Assembly (NCBI GenBank): GCA_032334055.1
Contig: JAUOZS010000002.1
Location: 1 to 64,000 of the forward strand
Source: Selenomonadales bacterium 4137-cl
Lineage (GTDB): Bacteria; Bacillota; Negativicutes; Sporomusales; UBA7701
Direction: 5' to 3'
Length of the DNA stretch: 64,000 nt
Made by a program: the position numbers and the translations under genes. Under the pieces are notes generated by a model, which was not told where the DNA came from, searched no databases, and saw nothing but the letters and a program-made list of their open reading frames with translations. Below are positions 54,610 through 62,794 of the stretch, piece after piece (within the stretch, counting starts at the first letter, position 1; each line of letters starts with the position of its first letter).

Positions 54610-54855
54610 TCAGTTTCCGTGCCCTCTGTTTGTCAGGAAGTTATGCATCGCATGGGCTTTTGAGATGTAGGCACCAGCTTCCGTTGTTTTGCAGTGAGTT
54701 TGGGCAGCTGCCTTTAGCACCCCAGTTCTCAAGTCATTTGCTACCTCGCCAATCGTTCTGCCAGAAAAAGTTCCGGCTTGGCTAAACCGTCCTGAAGCTG
54801 TCGTTTGCGTAAATTTGAAGCTGCTTTCCGCCGCTTCTGGAGCAGCTTTACTCAA
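54610..54855 (-). pseudogene. Fragment resembling a polymorphic-toxin C-terminal domain
   Basis: An 81-residue frame whose middle, FKFTQTTASGRFSQAGTFSG then RTIGEVANDLRTGVLKA, resembles C-terminal toxin domains of Rhs- or CDI-type polymorphic toxins. The continuation expected in that family (a DVPV-type strand and a TRSxxAL motif) is absent, and no delivery domain precedes it. There is no ribosome site, and a terminator sits just upstream, so it is probably an unexpressed relic. Confidence 0.35.
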
Positions 54856-54906
54856 CCCCTATACACTGACTTGTAATGAGTGAGAGCGTACACAACGAAG
54901 GCTAAC

Positions 54907-54944
54907 AAAAAAACCGCCCAAGCCATTGGCTTTAGGCGGTTTTT
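54907..54944. terminator. Bidirectional terminator downstream of the membrane chemoreceptor
   Basis: AAACCGCC pairs with GGCGGTTT (54911-54918 with 54935-54942), continued by an inner AGCC/GGCT stem, with A-run and T-run on the two sides. It can end transcription of the minus-strand chemoreceptor gene. Confidence 0.75.
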
Positions 54945-54961
54945 AATATCCTTGAATTGCC

Positions 54962-55085
54962 GGGACTGAGCTAAAAAGCTCCAGATGCAAGGCGCACCGG
55001 AGGCTGGCACCGGAAGCGTACACGAACGTACGCTGAGGATGGCAGCCGAGGAGCAACGAAGCAGATGGATTTTTTAGCCAGTCCC
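54962..55085 (+). repeat. Repeat family B, copy 2
   Basis: Outer arm GGGACTG/CAGTCCC with AGCTAAAAA/TTTTTTAGC, conserved CCAGATGCAAGGCGCACCGG, middle stem CTGGC/GGCAG and inner AGCGTAC/GTACGCT, conserved CCGAGGAGCAACG and GCAGATGG. It touches the 3' end of the chemoreceptor gene. Confidence 0.85.
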
Positions 55086-55086
55086 C

Positions 55087-57054
55087 CTATAATTTGAATC
55101 TCATTACTGAGCGCTGGAGTTCGTCGGCTACTTGGGATAGCGCCTGCGCGCTGGCGGCGATTTCCTCGATGGAGGCGTTGACCTGCTCGGCGCTGGCGGC
55201 GGTGGTTTCGGTGGCGGCGGCGGATTCTTCGGCGACGGCGGCGATGTTCTGGACGGCGTCTTTGATGCTGGCCGCGGCGCGGGCCTGACGGTCGGCCATA
55301 TCTACGGCTTCGGCGACTTTGGCGGCGGTGATTTCGACGGTGGCGGTGATTTCGCTGAAGCTGGCGTTGGCGCGGTTGATGGTTTCGACTCCGCCGGCGA
55401 CGGCGGTGCTGGTGCCGCCGAAGGCCCGGACGACGCCGTCGATGTCGCCGAGCATGTCGCCGATGATGGCGCTTATCTGTTCGGCGGCTTGGCCGGATTG
55501 TTCGGCAAGCTTGCGGACTTCCTCGGCGACGACGGCGAAGCCGCGGCCGTGTTCGCCGGCTCTGGCCGCTTCGATGGCGGCGTTGAGGGCGAGGAGGTTG
55601 GTCTGCCCGGCGATGGTGTTGATCATTTCGACGATTTCCCGCACTTGCTGGGATTTGGTGTTGAGTTCGCCGGCAAGGCGGGTGTTGGCGGCGGTGGTGT
55701 CGGCGATGCCGCGGATGACGGCGGTGGCTTCGTCGATGGCGGCCTGGCCTTTGCCGGCGGCGTCGCTGATTGCTCTGGCGTTGCCGGTAAGGGTCTGCAT
55801 TTCGTCGGCGACGGTCGCGGCGAGGTCGTTGAGTTCGGCGGTGCGCTCGGCGGCGCCTGCTACGGCGTGCCCGGTTTCGTCGGCTCCTTTGGCGATTTCG
55901 CCGGCGGTGCGGGCGACCTGGCCGACGGCCCGGCCGGCTTCGTCGGTGGTGGCGGCAAGCTGTTGGCTGGAGGCGGACAGGGCTTCGGCGTTGCCTTGGA
56001 CGGTGGCGACGATGGAGCGCAGGTTGCGGACGGTGTCGTTGACGGCGGCGGCGAGCCGGCCGAGTTCGTCTTTGGAGCGATAGTCGACGGAGAGGGTGAG
56101 GTCGCCGGCGCCGAGTTTGGCGACTTCGCCGGTGACGAGGGCGATGGGCCGGAACAGGCGGCCGATCAGCCACCAGACGGCGAGGGTGATGAGGACGAGG
56201 GCGGCGAGGAGGAGGATGGCGCTGTTTTTGATGCCGCCGTAGAAGCCTTTCATGAGTTCGTTTTTGGGGAGGGAGGTGGCTACGAACCAGTTGGGGCCGG
56301 TGGACTGGTGGATGGATATGTAGCTCGGCTGGCCGAGGGAGGAGGTGTAGGGATGCGCTTTGCCGGAGCTGTCTTGGAAGCGCTCTATGATTTCGGGCGG
56401 GGCCGATTTGCCGTCTTTGACGAGTTGGTCGACGCTGTGGGCGATGAAGCGTCCTTTGTCGGTCATTATGGCGGCCAGGCCGCTGTAGCCGGATTTAAGG
56501 TCGTTGAGGAGGAACTGGAGGAAGGTGAGGTCGAGGCTGAGGGTCATTACGCCTATGGTTTCCAGTTGGTTGTTGAGGAGCGGGTAGGCGATGGCGACGG
56601 TTTGTTTGCCGGTCGTGCGGCTGACGATGACGTCGCTGACGGTGATGAGGTTGTTGCTCATGGCGGCTTTCCAGTGGGGCCGGTCGGCCAGGCTGGTGCC
56701 GATGATTTTGGGGTCGAAGGGGTAGCCGTTGATTATTTTGCCGGCACGGTCGGTGACGTTGATGGCCAGTATGCCGGGCATGTTGCTTTGCGTAAGCTTG
56801 AGCTGCTGTTGGACGGCCTGGAAGTCGCTGGTGAACATTTGGGGCTGTTTGGCGAGGATCTGGCCGGCCTGCCAGAAGGTCATGAACCAGGTGTTGACTT
56901 CATGGCCGAGGATGGCGCTTTGCCCTTCCATGGCGGCCAGGGCGTCGCTTTCGACGGCAGAGTAGATGGAGTAGAGTTGGAGGCCGCTGACCATGAGGGT
57001 GACGGCCAGCAGGGCTACGATCATGACTGTCAGGAATTTGTTTTTGATGCTCAC
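55087..57054 (-). CDS. Membrane methyl-accepting chemotaxis protein with dCache sensor
   Basis: A 655-residue receptor. The first helix (FLTVMIVALLAVTLMVSGLQ) and a second at about 275-295 enclose a periplasmic double-Cache domain (GILAINVTDRAGKIINGYPF, DVIVSRTTGKQTVAIAYPLL, then ATSLPKNELM). HAMP follows (RLFRPIALVTGEVAKLGAGD), then the signalling domain with the tip IAGQTNLLALNAAIEAARAG and an alanine-rich coiled coil. It has no C-terminal pentapeptide for CheR binding. dCache domains bind amino acids or organic acids; the ligand is unknown. GGAGGAG lies upstream with long spacing. Confidence 0.93.
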   Translation of the reverse strand: MSIKNKFLTVMIVALLAVTLMVSGLQLYSIYSAVESDALAAMEGQSAILGHEVNTWFMTFWQAGQILAKQPQMFTSDFQAVQQQLKLTQSNMPGILAINVTDRAGKIINGYPFDPKIIGTSLADRPHWKAAMSNNLITVSDVIVSRTTGKQTVAIAYPLLNNQLETIGVMTLSLDLTFLQFLLNDLKSGYSGLAAIMTDKGRFIAHSVDQLVKDGKSAPPEIIERFQDSSGKAHPYTSSLGQPSYISIHQSTGPNWFVATSLPKNELMKGFYGGIKNSAILLLAALVLITLAVWWLIGRLFRPIALVTGEVAKLGAGDLTLSVDYRSKDELGRLAAAVNDTVRNLRSIVATVQGNAEALSASSQQLAATTDEAGRAVGQVARTAGEIAKGADETGHAVAGAAERTAELNDLAATVADEMQTLTGNARAISDAAGKGQAAIDEATAVIRGIADTTAANTRLAGELNTKSQQVREIVEMINTIAGQTNLLALNAAIEAARAGEHGRGFAVVAEEVRKLAEQSGQAAEQISAIIGDMLGDIDGVVRAFGGTSTAVAGGVETINRANASFSEITATVEITAAKVAEAVDMADRQARAAASIKDAVQNIAAVAEESAAATETTAASAEQVNASIEEIAASAQALSQVADELQRSVMRFKL

Positions 57055-57169
57055 TTCGGATCTTCTCCTCCCGCGAGAAATGTGACTGTTGGGAAAATTC
57101 GCTATAAATGGGTCGATTCCCTGTGCGCGGGATAAAAAATGTCGATTGTTGCCAATATTTGTTTTCGGG

Positions 57170-57203
57170 GAGGAAAAGAAAGAACCGGGAGGATGTCCCG
57201 GTT
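57170..57203 (-). terminator. Terminator of the DUF3231 gene
   Basis: An 8-bp stem (57183-57190 with 57196-57203) followed on the minus strand by CTTTCTTTTCC. Confidence 0.65.
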
Positions 57204-57208
57204 GGCGT

Positions 57209-57748
57209 TCAGTGCTGAAGTTTGTGGAGGTGAGGCAGCCAGCCCTTGGTGAGGGTGAGCTGCATGAGGCGGTAGTTGAAGTCGGTGGCTTTGTCGAGGA
57301 CGTCCTGATACATTTTGGCGAGGTTGGGCTGGTAGCAGTTGTGCATGGCGCCGAGGACGGCGAGCTGGGAGGTTTTGGCCATGTTGGCGAGGAGGAGGGC
57401 GATTTCCTGGTCGCTGAAACGGGCTTCTTCGGGGATGTCGAGCTGGCGGTCGACGAGGTTGCGCCGCATGAAGTGCAGGGCGGGCTGTTCGGCGCCGGCG
57501 GCGGCGAGGACTTTTTCGGCGCGGCTGGTGAGCCATTCGGTCTGTTCGTCGATGGAGCGTTTGATGACCGCCTTGAGGTCGGTGTCGCGGGCGTGGTTGT
57601 AGAGGACGGCGAGGGTGGCGACGTTTTGGCGGCCGGCCATGATGCTGGCGTAGAGTGCGGCGGCTTCGATCTGATTGGGAGGTTCTTTGTCGAATATCAT
57701 GTTGAGGGCTGTGTCGGCCTGGGCCATAAGCTTGTCGGTGATGGTCAT
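57209..57748 (-). CDS. DUF3231-family helical protein
   Basis: A 179-residue all-helical protein, ferritin-like in pattern. EAAALYASIMAGRQNVATLA, an IDEQTEWLTSRAEKVLAAAG segment and RFSDQEIALLLANMAKTSQL match DUF3231, a family abundant in spore formers whose members resemble spore-coat CotF-type proteins. No metal-binding motif is certain. AGGAGG precedes the ATG. It is separated from the chemoreceptor gene by its own terminator. A role in sporulation is plausible but unproven. Confidence 0.8.
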   Translation of the reverse strand: MTITDKLMAQADTALNMIFDKEPPNQIEAAALYASIMAGRQNVATLAVLYNHARDTDLKAVIKRSIDEQTEWLTSRAEKVLAAAGAEQPALHFMRRNLVDRQLDIPEEARFSDQEIALLLANMAKTSQLAVLGAMHNCYQPNLAKMYQDVLDKATDFNYRLMQLTLTKGWLPHLHKLQH

Positions 57749-57909
57749 GGCGATGCCTCCTGTGTATGTTTTGATGGTGCCTCTAATAGCTTGGACATTA
57801 TGGCGTTATTTCATGCACGGGGGGAGGAGTAGGCCGCGCGGGCGCGAAAGTATAATGTCTGAATGCTTGTGTTTCCGGAGTAAATTTGTCAGTCGCTGGA
57901 GGTGCGAGA

Positions 57910-58923
57910 ATGGATTGGAAGACGTTGAAACAGACGGCGCGGGAGAAGTTCAACGGGGCGTGCCGGGTGTGCCCGGTGTGCAACGGCGTGGCCTGCGCGG
58001 GGGAGATGCCCGGTATGGGCGGGATCGGCACGGGGACTTCTTTCCACAATAATGTGGCCGCTTTAGCCGGTTATCGCCTTAATCTGAAGGTGGTGCACGA
58101 TGTCGGCGAGCCGGTGCTGGCGTGCAAGGTTCTCGGCCTGGAGCTGTCGATGCCGGTGATCGGCGCGGCGATCGCGGGCGGCAAGCTGAATATGGGCGGG
58201 GCGGTGACCGAGCCGGAGTATGCGGCGGCGGTCGTGAGCGGCTGCCAGCAGGCGGGCACGGTGGGCATGACGGGCGACGGGCCGATAGCCGATGTGTTCG
58301 AGGCGGGGCTGAAGGCAATCGGCGCGGTGGGCGGCCGGGGCATCCCGGTAATCAAGCCGCGCGAGAACGACAAAATTATCGAGAAGGCCAACCAGGCGGC
58401 CGACGCCGGGGCGCCGGCCTTCGGGATGGATATCGACGCGGCGGCGATCATCAATATGACGAACGCCGGCCAGCCGGTGGGTCCGAAGACGGCGGCCGAG
58501 CTGGCGTATATCAAGAAGAATACGCGAATTCCCTTTATCGTGAAGGGCATTATGGTGCCTGAGGACGCGCGGGCGTGCGTGGAGGCGGGTGTGGACGCGA
58601 TCGTGGTTTCGAACCACGGCGGCCGGGTGCTCGACCACACGCCTGGTACGGCGGAGGTGCTGCCGTATATCGCCGAGGCGGTGAAGGGCAAGATTACCAT
58701 CCTGGTGGACGGCGGCGTCCGCAGCGGGGCCGATGTGCTGAAGATGCTGGCTCTGGGCGCGGATGCGGTGCTGGTGGGCCGGCCGGTGACGATCGGCGGC
58801 GTGGGCGCCGGGGCCGAAGGGGTGGCGATGGTGCTGAACAAGATGGCCGCCGAGCTGAGGGCGGCGATGGTGCTGACCGGCACGAAGAGCGTGGCCGATG
58901 TGACGGAAGATATTCTCTGGTAA
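57910..58923 (+). CDS. FMN-dependent alpha-hydroxy-acid oxidising protein
   Basis: A 337-residue cytoplasmic TIM-barrel flavoenzyme of the lactate oxidase/FMN-dependent dehydrogenase family. The active-site HGGR is in VVSNHGGRVLDHTPG, the FMN-phosphate site in ILVDGGVRSGADVLK and ALGADAVLVGRPV. The N-terminus has CRVCPVCNGVACAGEMPGMG, a four-cysteine block seen in clostridial members that may bind a metal or cluster. The substrate is unknown. GGAGGTG selects ATG 57910. It is a single gene with terminator. Confidence 0.88.
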   Translation: MDWKTLKQTAREKFNGACRVCPVCNGVACAGEMPGMGGIGTGTSFHNNVAALAGYRLNLKVVHDVGEPVLACKVLGLELSMPVIGAAIAGGKLNMGGAVTEPEYAAAVVSGCQQAGTVGMTGDGPIADVFEAGLKAIGAVGGRGIPVIKPRENDKIIEKANQAADAGAPAFGMDIDAAAIINMTNAGQPVGPKTAAELAYIKKNTRIPFIVKGIMVPEDARACVEAGVDAIVVSNHGGRVLDHTPGTAEVLPYIAEAVKGKITILVDGGVRSGADVLKMLALGADAVLVGRPVTIGGVGAGAEGVAMVLNKMAAELRAAMVLTGTKSVADVTEDILW

Positions 58924-58937
58924 GACTAAATGATAAG

Positions 58938-58966
58938 GCCGCCGGGCATTGGTCCGGCGGCTTTTG
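58938..58966 (+). terminator. Terminator of the FMN enzyme gene
   Basis: GCCGCCGG (58938-58945) pairs with CCGGCGGC (58954-58961), followed by TTTTG. Confidence 0.8.
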
Positions 58967-59029
58967 TATTTGGGAGAGGGGGAAGAGCGCAGACTATGCG
59001 CTCCCCGCGGCCTATAGCGTCTTATTGCC

Positions 59030-59154
59030 GGGAACGTTCAGAACGCCCCAGATACAAGGCGCACCGGAGGCTGCGGCGCGATGGCGTACTTGGTGCGTAC
59101 GCCGAGCCCGCAGCCGAGGAGTAACGCCGTAGATGGGGTGTTATCAACGTTCCC
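59030..59154 (+). repeat. Repeat family B, copy 3
   Basis: Outer arm GGGAACGTT/AACGTTCCC, conserved CCCCAGATACAAGGCGCACC, middle stem GGCTGCGG/CCGCAGCC, inner GGCGTAC/GTACGCC, conserved CCGAGGAGTAACG and GTAGATGGGG. The paired arms differ from those of the other copies while the unpaired blocks are kept. Confidence 0.87.
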
Positions 59155-59252
59155 CTAGTATTGTTCTAAAGTTTTAATTGTTTAAAGTGTTAGCAGGATA
59201 TCCTCTCGGCATATAGAATATATACTCATTCTGTTTGGGAGGGGATATTCTC

Positions 59253-60260
59253 ATGAAGAAAAAGTATTTGGCGCTGGCGCTGGCGGTGGTGTTCGCTCTG
59301 ACCGCCGTGCTCGCCGGCTGCGGCTCAAGCAAGCCCGCGACGCCGGCCAAGCCGGCCGCGCCGCAGAAGGTTATCATCGCTTACACGCCGTGGACCGGTT
59401 ATGCGGCGTTGTTCGTGGCCCAGTCCAAGGGTATGTTCAAGGCCCGCGGCCTTGATGTCGAGGTGCAGGCGATCGAAGGGGTCGGCGACCGCAAGCAGGC
59501 GCTGGCCGCCGGCAAGATCCAGGGTATGGCTGCGTCGATCGATGTTTCGATTTCGGCTGCCGAAAGCCTGCCGCTTAAGTATGTATGGGCGTTCGATTCC
59601 TCGGCGGGTGCGGACGGCCTGCTGGTCAAGCCGGCCATCAAGACCTACGCCGACCTGAAGGGCAAGCAGGTGGCTTATCACAAGGGCTCGGCTTCCCACC
59701 TGATGCTGACCGAACTGCTGGCCAAGAACGGCATGAAGGAAAGCGATATCGTCCCCGTGGACATGAAGGCTTCGGAAGCGGCCGCCGCGTTCATGGCCGG
59801 CAAGGTCGACGCCGCCGTGACCTGGGAGCCGCACCTGAGCAAGGCCGTGAAAGCGGGCGGCAAGCTCATGGCCACCTCCAAGGACACCCCCGGCCTGATC
59901 GCCGATGTGCTGGTGTTTAAGGAAGATTATGTGAAGGCCAACCCTGAAACCGTCCAGAAAATCGTCGAGGCGATGGCCGAGGCGACCGCCTTCCTGATCA
60001 AGAACCCTGGCGAGGCCAGCAAGATGGTGGCCGAGGGCATGAAGATGAAGCCGGAGGATGTGGCTTCCGACTTCCCGACGCTGAAATTCTATGATCTCAA
60101 GGCTTGCCTCGAGTTCTACGGCACGGCCGCCAAGCCCGGTCCGATGTACGCGGTGACCAAGAAGGCCGCCCAGTTCTACGTCGATCAGAAGGTTCTCAAG
60201 GCGGTGCCAGACGTAACCAAGATCATCGACAGCAGCTTTATCGAGAAAATCAAGAAGTAA
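59253..60260 (+). CDS. SsuA/TauA/ThiY-type ABC transporter substrate-binding lipoprotein
   Basis: A 335-residue lipoprotein (lipobox VLAGC, Cys23) of the NMT1/SsuA-like class, which carries sulfonates, taurine, pyrimidine precursors or nitrate-like solutes. VIIAYTPWTGYAALFVAQSK begins the mature fold, followed by DRKQALAAGKIQGMAASIDV and GKVDAAVTWEPHLSKAV. GGGAGGGG precedes ATG 59253. The permease and ATPase genes follow after a terminator-like hairpin, which may lower their expression relative to this gene. No TPP riboswitch is visible, which weighs mildly against a thiamine role. Confidence 0.9.
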   Translation: MKKKYLALALAVVFALTAVLAGCGSSKPATPAKPAAPQKVIIAYTPWTGYAALFVAQSKGMFKARGLDVEVQAIEGVGDRKQALAAGKIQGMAASIDVSISAAESLPLKYVWAFDSSAGADGLLVKPAIKTYADLKGKQVAYHKGSASHLMLTELLAKNGMKESDIVPVDMKASEAAAAFMAGKVDAAVTWEPHLSKAVKAGGKLMATSKDTPGLIADVLVFKEDYVKANPETVQKIVEAMAEATAFLIKNPGEASKMVAEGMKMKPEDVASDFPTLKFYDLKACLEFYGTAAKPGPMYAVTKKAAQFYVDQKVLKAVPDVTKIIDSSFIEKIKK

Positions 60261-60272
60261 ACGCACAGCAGC

Positions 60273-60320
60273 GGAGAGGTTGCGCCGAAGGCAGGGGCCT
60301 TGGGGCAGCCTCTCTTTTTT
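60273..60320 (+). terminator. Hairpin with T-run between binding-protein and permease genes
   Basis: GAGAGGTTGC pairs with GCAGCCTCTC (one G-T pair), with an inner GCC/GGC stem, followed by TTTTTT. It probably terminates or attenuates within the operon. Confidence 0.75.
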
Positions 60321-60390
60321 GGCAGCCGCTTGGTCGCAGGCTGTGGTATAATTATTGTTGAAGTTTCCCCGGAAAGGAAATGTGGTAGTT

Positions 60391-61194
60391 TTGTCCAGGA
60401 GTAAAATCTTCGTTCCGAAAGCCGCTATCCCGCCCCACCTGTACGCGTTGTGCAGCGTGGTGGCGTTCGCCCTGCTGCTGCTGGTGTGGTCGGCGCTGAC
60501 GTACGGCGCCTTCGTGCCGCCGCTCTTCCTGCCGACGCCGGACGCGATCGTGACGAGCGCGGTGACGCTGTTCGCCGAGTTCGATCTGCTGAGCGACGTG
60601 CTGGCGAGCGTGATGCGCGTGTCGGCCGGGTTTCTGCTGGCGGCGGTCATCGGCGTGCCCCTGGGGGTGCTGATGGGCAGCCTGAAGACGTTCGAGGCCT
60701 TTTTCGAGCCGCTGCTGGGCTTTATCCGCTATATGCCGGCGTCGGCGTTCATCCCGCTGTTCATCCTCTGGCTGGGGATCGGCGAGAGCGAGAAGATCGC
60801 GGTGATCTTTTTCGGCACTTTCTTTCAGTTGACACTGATGGTGATGGACGTGACCAAGAACGTGTCCATCGACCTTATCAATACGGCGTACACGCTGGGC
60901 GTGTCCCAGCGCGGCGTCTTCCGGCGCGTCATTCTGCCGGCCAGCCTGCCGGGGATCGTGGATACGCTCAGAATAACCTTCGGCTGGGCCTGGACTTATC
61001 TGGTGGTGGCCGAGATCGTCGCCGCGAGCTCGGGGCTGGGGTACATGATCATGCAGTCGCAGCGTTTTCTGAAGACGTCGAACATCATCGTCGGCATCGT
61101 GGTGATCGGCATCATCGGCATCATCATTGACGTGCTGTTCAAGTGGCTGTATGGCCGCCTCTTCCCGTGGCTGGGCAAAGGGGGTGCCGCGTAG
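60391..61194 (+). CDS. SsuC/TauC-type ABC transporter permease
   Basis: A 267-residue inner-membrane permease with about six helices. The EAA coupling loop is DLINTAYTLGVSQRGVFRRV then ILPASLPGIVDTLR; RYMPASAFIPLFILWLGIGE is diagnostic of the SsuC/TauC/ThiX class. TTG 60391 after AAAGGA is preferred over a TTG 36 bases upstream. The stop TAG shares one base with the GTG start of the ATPase gene, implying coupling. Confidence 0.9.
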   Translation: MSRSKIFVPKAAIPPHLYALCSVVAFALLLLVWSALTYGAFVPPLFLPTPDAIVTSAVTLFAEFDLLSDVLASVMRVSAGFLLAAVIGVPLGVLMGSLKTFEAFFEPLLGFIRYMPASAFIPLFILWLGIGESEKIAVIFFGTFFQLTLMVMDVTKNVSIDLINTAYTLGVSQRGVFRRVILPASLPGIVDTLRITFGWAWTYLVVAEIVAASSGLGYMIMQSQRFLKTSNIIVGIVVIGIIGIIIDVLFKWLYGRLFPWLGKGGAA

Positions 61195-62009
61195 TGAGCG
61201 CCAAACTGCTGGTTGAGAATGTTTCGAAGGTTTTCGGCGGCCCGGACCGCCGGGTCACGGCGCTGGAGAACACCGATTTCAGCGTGGCCGAGAGCGAGTT
61301 CATAACTATCCTCGGGCCGTCGGGCTGCGGCAAGTCGACCATTCTGAAGATCATCGCCGGCCTGGAGGAGACTTCGAGCGGCCGGGTGGAACTCGACGGC
61401 CGGGAGATTCACGGGCCGGGCAAGGACCGCGGCATGGTTTTCCAGAGTTATACGCTGTTCCCGTGGCTGACGGTGGCGGAGAATATCGAGTTCGGCCTCG
61501 ACGTGGCCGGACGCCCGAAGGAAGAGCGCCGGGACATCGCCGCCCATTATATCGCCAAGATCGGTCTGAAGGGGTTTGAGAAGGCTTATCCCGCCCAGCT
61601 TTCCGGGGGGATGAAGCAGCGGGTGGCGATCGCCCGCGCGCTGGCCAACGACCCGCAGGTGCTGCTGATGGATGAGCCGTTCGGGGCGCTCGACGCTCAG
61701 ACGCGGGCGGTGATGCAGGAGCTGCTGCTGAGCGTGTGGGAGGAGTCGCACAAGACCATCCTGTTCGTCACCCACGATGTCGACGAGGCGGTGTTCATGG
61801 GCGACACGGTGTACGTGATGACGGCCCGCCCGGGGAGGATCAAGGCCCGCATCGCCGTGCCCCTGCCGCGGCCGCGCAGCTACGATATCAAGGTGTCGGA
61901 CGTGTTTCTCGGCATCAAGAAGGAGATTCTCGGACTGATCCGCGAGGAGAGCTGGAAGGCGGCCAACAGCCTGGAGCTTATGGGAGGCGGGCGCGATGAG
62001 GAAGTATAG
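61194..62009 (+). CDS. SsuB/TauB-type ABC transporter ATPase
   Basis: A 271-residue ATPase energising the importer. Walker A GPSGCGKST, Q-loop MVFQSYTLFPWLTVAENIEF, signature QLSGGMKQRVAIARA, Walker B VLLMDEPFGALD and switch His in FVTHDVDEA are all intact. GTG 61194 follows AAAGGGGGTG. The 3' end overlaps the ogt gene by 14 bases. It is the usual length for nitrate/sulfonate/taurine-class ATPases. Confidence 0.93.
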   Translation: MSAKLLVENVSKVFGGPDRRVTALENTDFSVAESEFITILGPSGCGKSTILKIIAGLEETSSGRVELDGREIHGPGKDRGMVFQSYTLFPWLTVAENIEFGLDVAGRPKEERRDIAAHYIAKIGLKGFEKAYPAQLSGGMKQRVAIARALANDPQVLLMDEPFGALDAQTRAVMQELLLSVWEESHKTILFVTHDVDEAVFMGDTVYVMTARPGRIKARIAVPLPRPRSYDIKVSDVFLGIKKEILGLIREESWKAANSLELMGGGRDEEV

Positions 62010-62505
62010 CATCTTTGCGACGGACTGGGGCAAGGTCGCCGCGGTGTGGTCGGCGGACGGCCTGTGGGCGTTGTCTTTCCCCCGCGCGTCGGCGGAGGAG
62101 GCGCTGGCTTCCCTGAAGACCGACATGGCCGGGGCGGCGGAGGCGTACCCCGCGTGGGCGGATGCCCTCGACCGCGAGCTTAAGCGTTATTTCGCCGGCG
62201 AAAAGCTGGACTTCACCGTGCCGGTGGACTGGGGCGGCTACACGCCTTTCCAGGCGGCGGTGCTGCGCCATACGGCGGCCATCCCTTACGGCGTGGTCGA
62301 GGGCTACGGCCAGGTGGCGAAGGCTGTCGGCTCGCCCAAGGCTGCCCGCGCCGTGGGCGGGGCGCTGCATATCAACCGCACGCCGGTCGTCGTGCCTTGC
62401 CACCGCGTGGTGGGGGCGAACGGCGCGTTGGTCGGCTTCGGCGGGGGGCTGGACAGGAAGAAGGCGCTATTGGATTTGGAGTCCGTTACTTATTTGGACC
62501 GCTGA
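61996..62505 (+). CDS. ogt: Methylated-DNA--protein-cysteine methyltransferase
   Basis: A 169-residue suicide repair protein that moves the methyl group from O6-methylguanine to its own cysteine in VVPCHRVVGANG. YTPFQAAVLRHTAAIPYGVV (recognition helix region) and AARAVGGALHINRTP are standard. No AraC-type Ada domain is attached, so it is the Ogt form. GGGAGGCG precedes the ATG inside the preceding gene, a 14-base overlap that places it in the ABC operon without an obvious functional link. Confidence 0.95.
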   Translation: MRKYSIFATDWGKVAAVWSADGLWALSFPRASAEEALASLKTDMAGAAEAYPAWADALDRELKRYFAGEKLDFTVPVDWGGYTPFQAAVLRHTAAIPYGVVEGYGQVAKAVGSPKAARAVGGALHINRTPVVVPCHRVVGANGALVGFGGGLDRKKALLDLESVTYLDR

Positions 62506-62529
62506 CCGCTCCCCTTAGAAAAGGCCCAA

Positions 62530-62707
62530 GGCCGTACAGAAACCCCCGGATGCTAGGCGCACCGCAGGCGGCGCAGAGACGGCGTACTTGGTTGCGTACG
62601 CCGAACAAGACCGCCGAGGAGCAAGTGCGCCACTCTTAGCGCTTTAGCGGTTAGCGTGGCGGCCTACCCCTTGCGGGTGCGCAGCAGATGGGGGTTTATC
62701 AACGGCC
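62530..62707 (+). repeat. Repeat family B, copy 4, with insertion
   Basis: Outer arm GGCCGT/ACGGCC with AAACCCCC/GGGGGTTT, conserved TAGGCGCACCG, middle GGCGG/CCGCC, inner GGCGTAC/GTACGCC, conserved CCGAGGAGCAA and CAGATGGGGG. About 55 extra bases containing their own repeats interrupt the right side between GAGCAA and GCAGATGG. Confidence 0.82.
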
Positions 62708-62724
62708 GAAAAAAGAAAAAGATG

Positions 62725-62754
62725 TTGCCATATTTTTGTCCCTGAGGATATAAT
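62725..62754 (+). promoter_or_regulatory. Promoter of the small membrane protein gene
   Basis: TTGCCA (62725-62730) and TATAAT (62749-62754), spacer 18. The predicted start point near 62761 rules out the upstream TTG at 62762 as a normal start. Confidence 0.7.
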
Positions 62755-62794
62755 AACTGTATTGGCAAAACGGACCGGGAGGTCGCGCGTTAAA

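Noticed and set aside
57150..57210. A sigma-28 promoter for the dCache chemoreceptor
   Set aside because: The minus-strand sequence upstream of 57054 contains no acceptable GCCGATAA-type -10; only weak TCGA-type matches.
59155..59252. A TPP or other riboswitch before the SsuA-like gene
   Set aside because: None of the conserved TPP elements (such as CTGAGA) is present; the interval is AT-rich without a stable fold that I could see.
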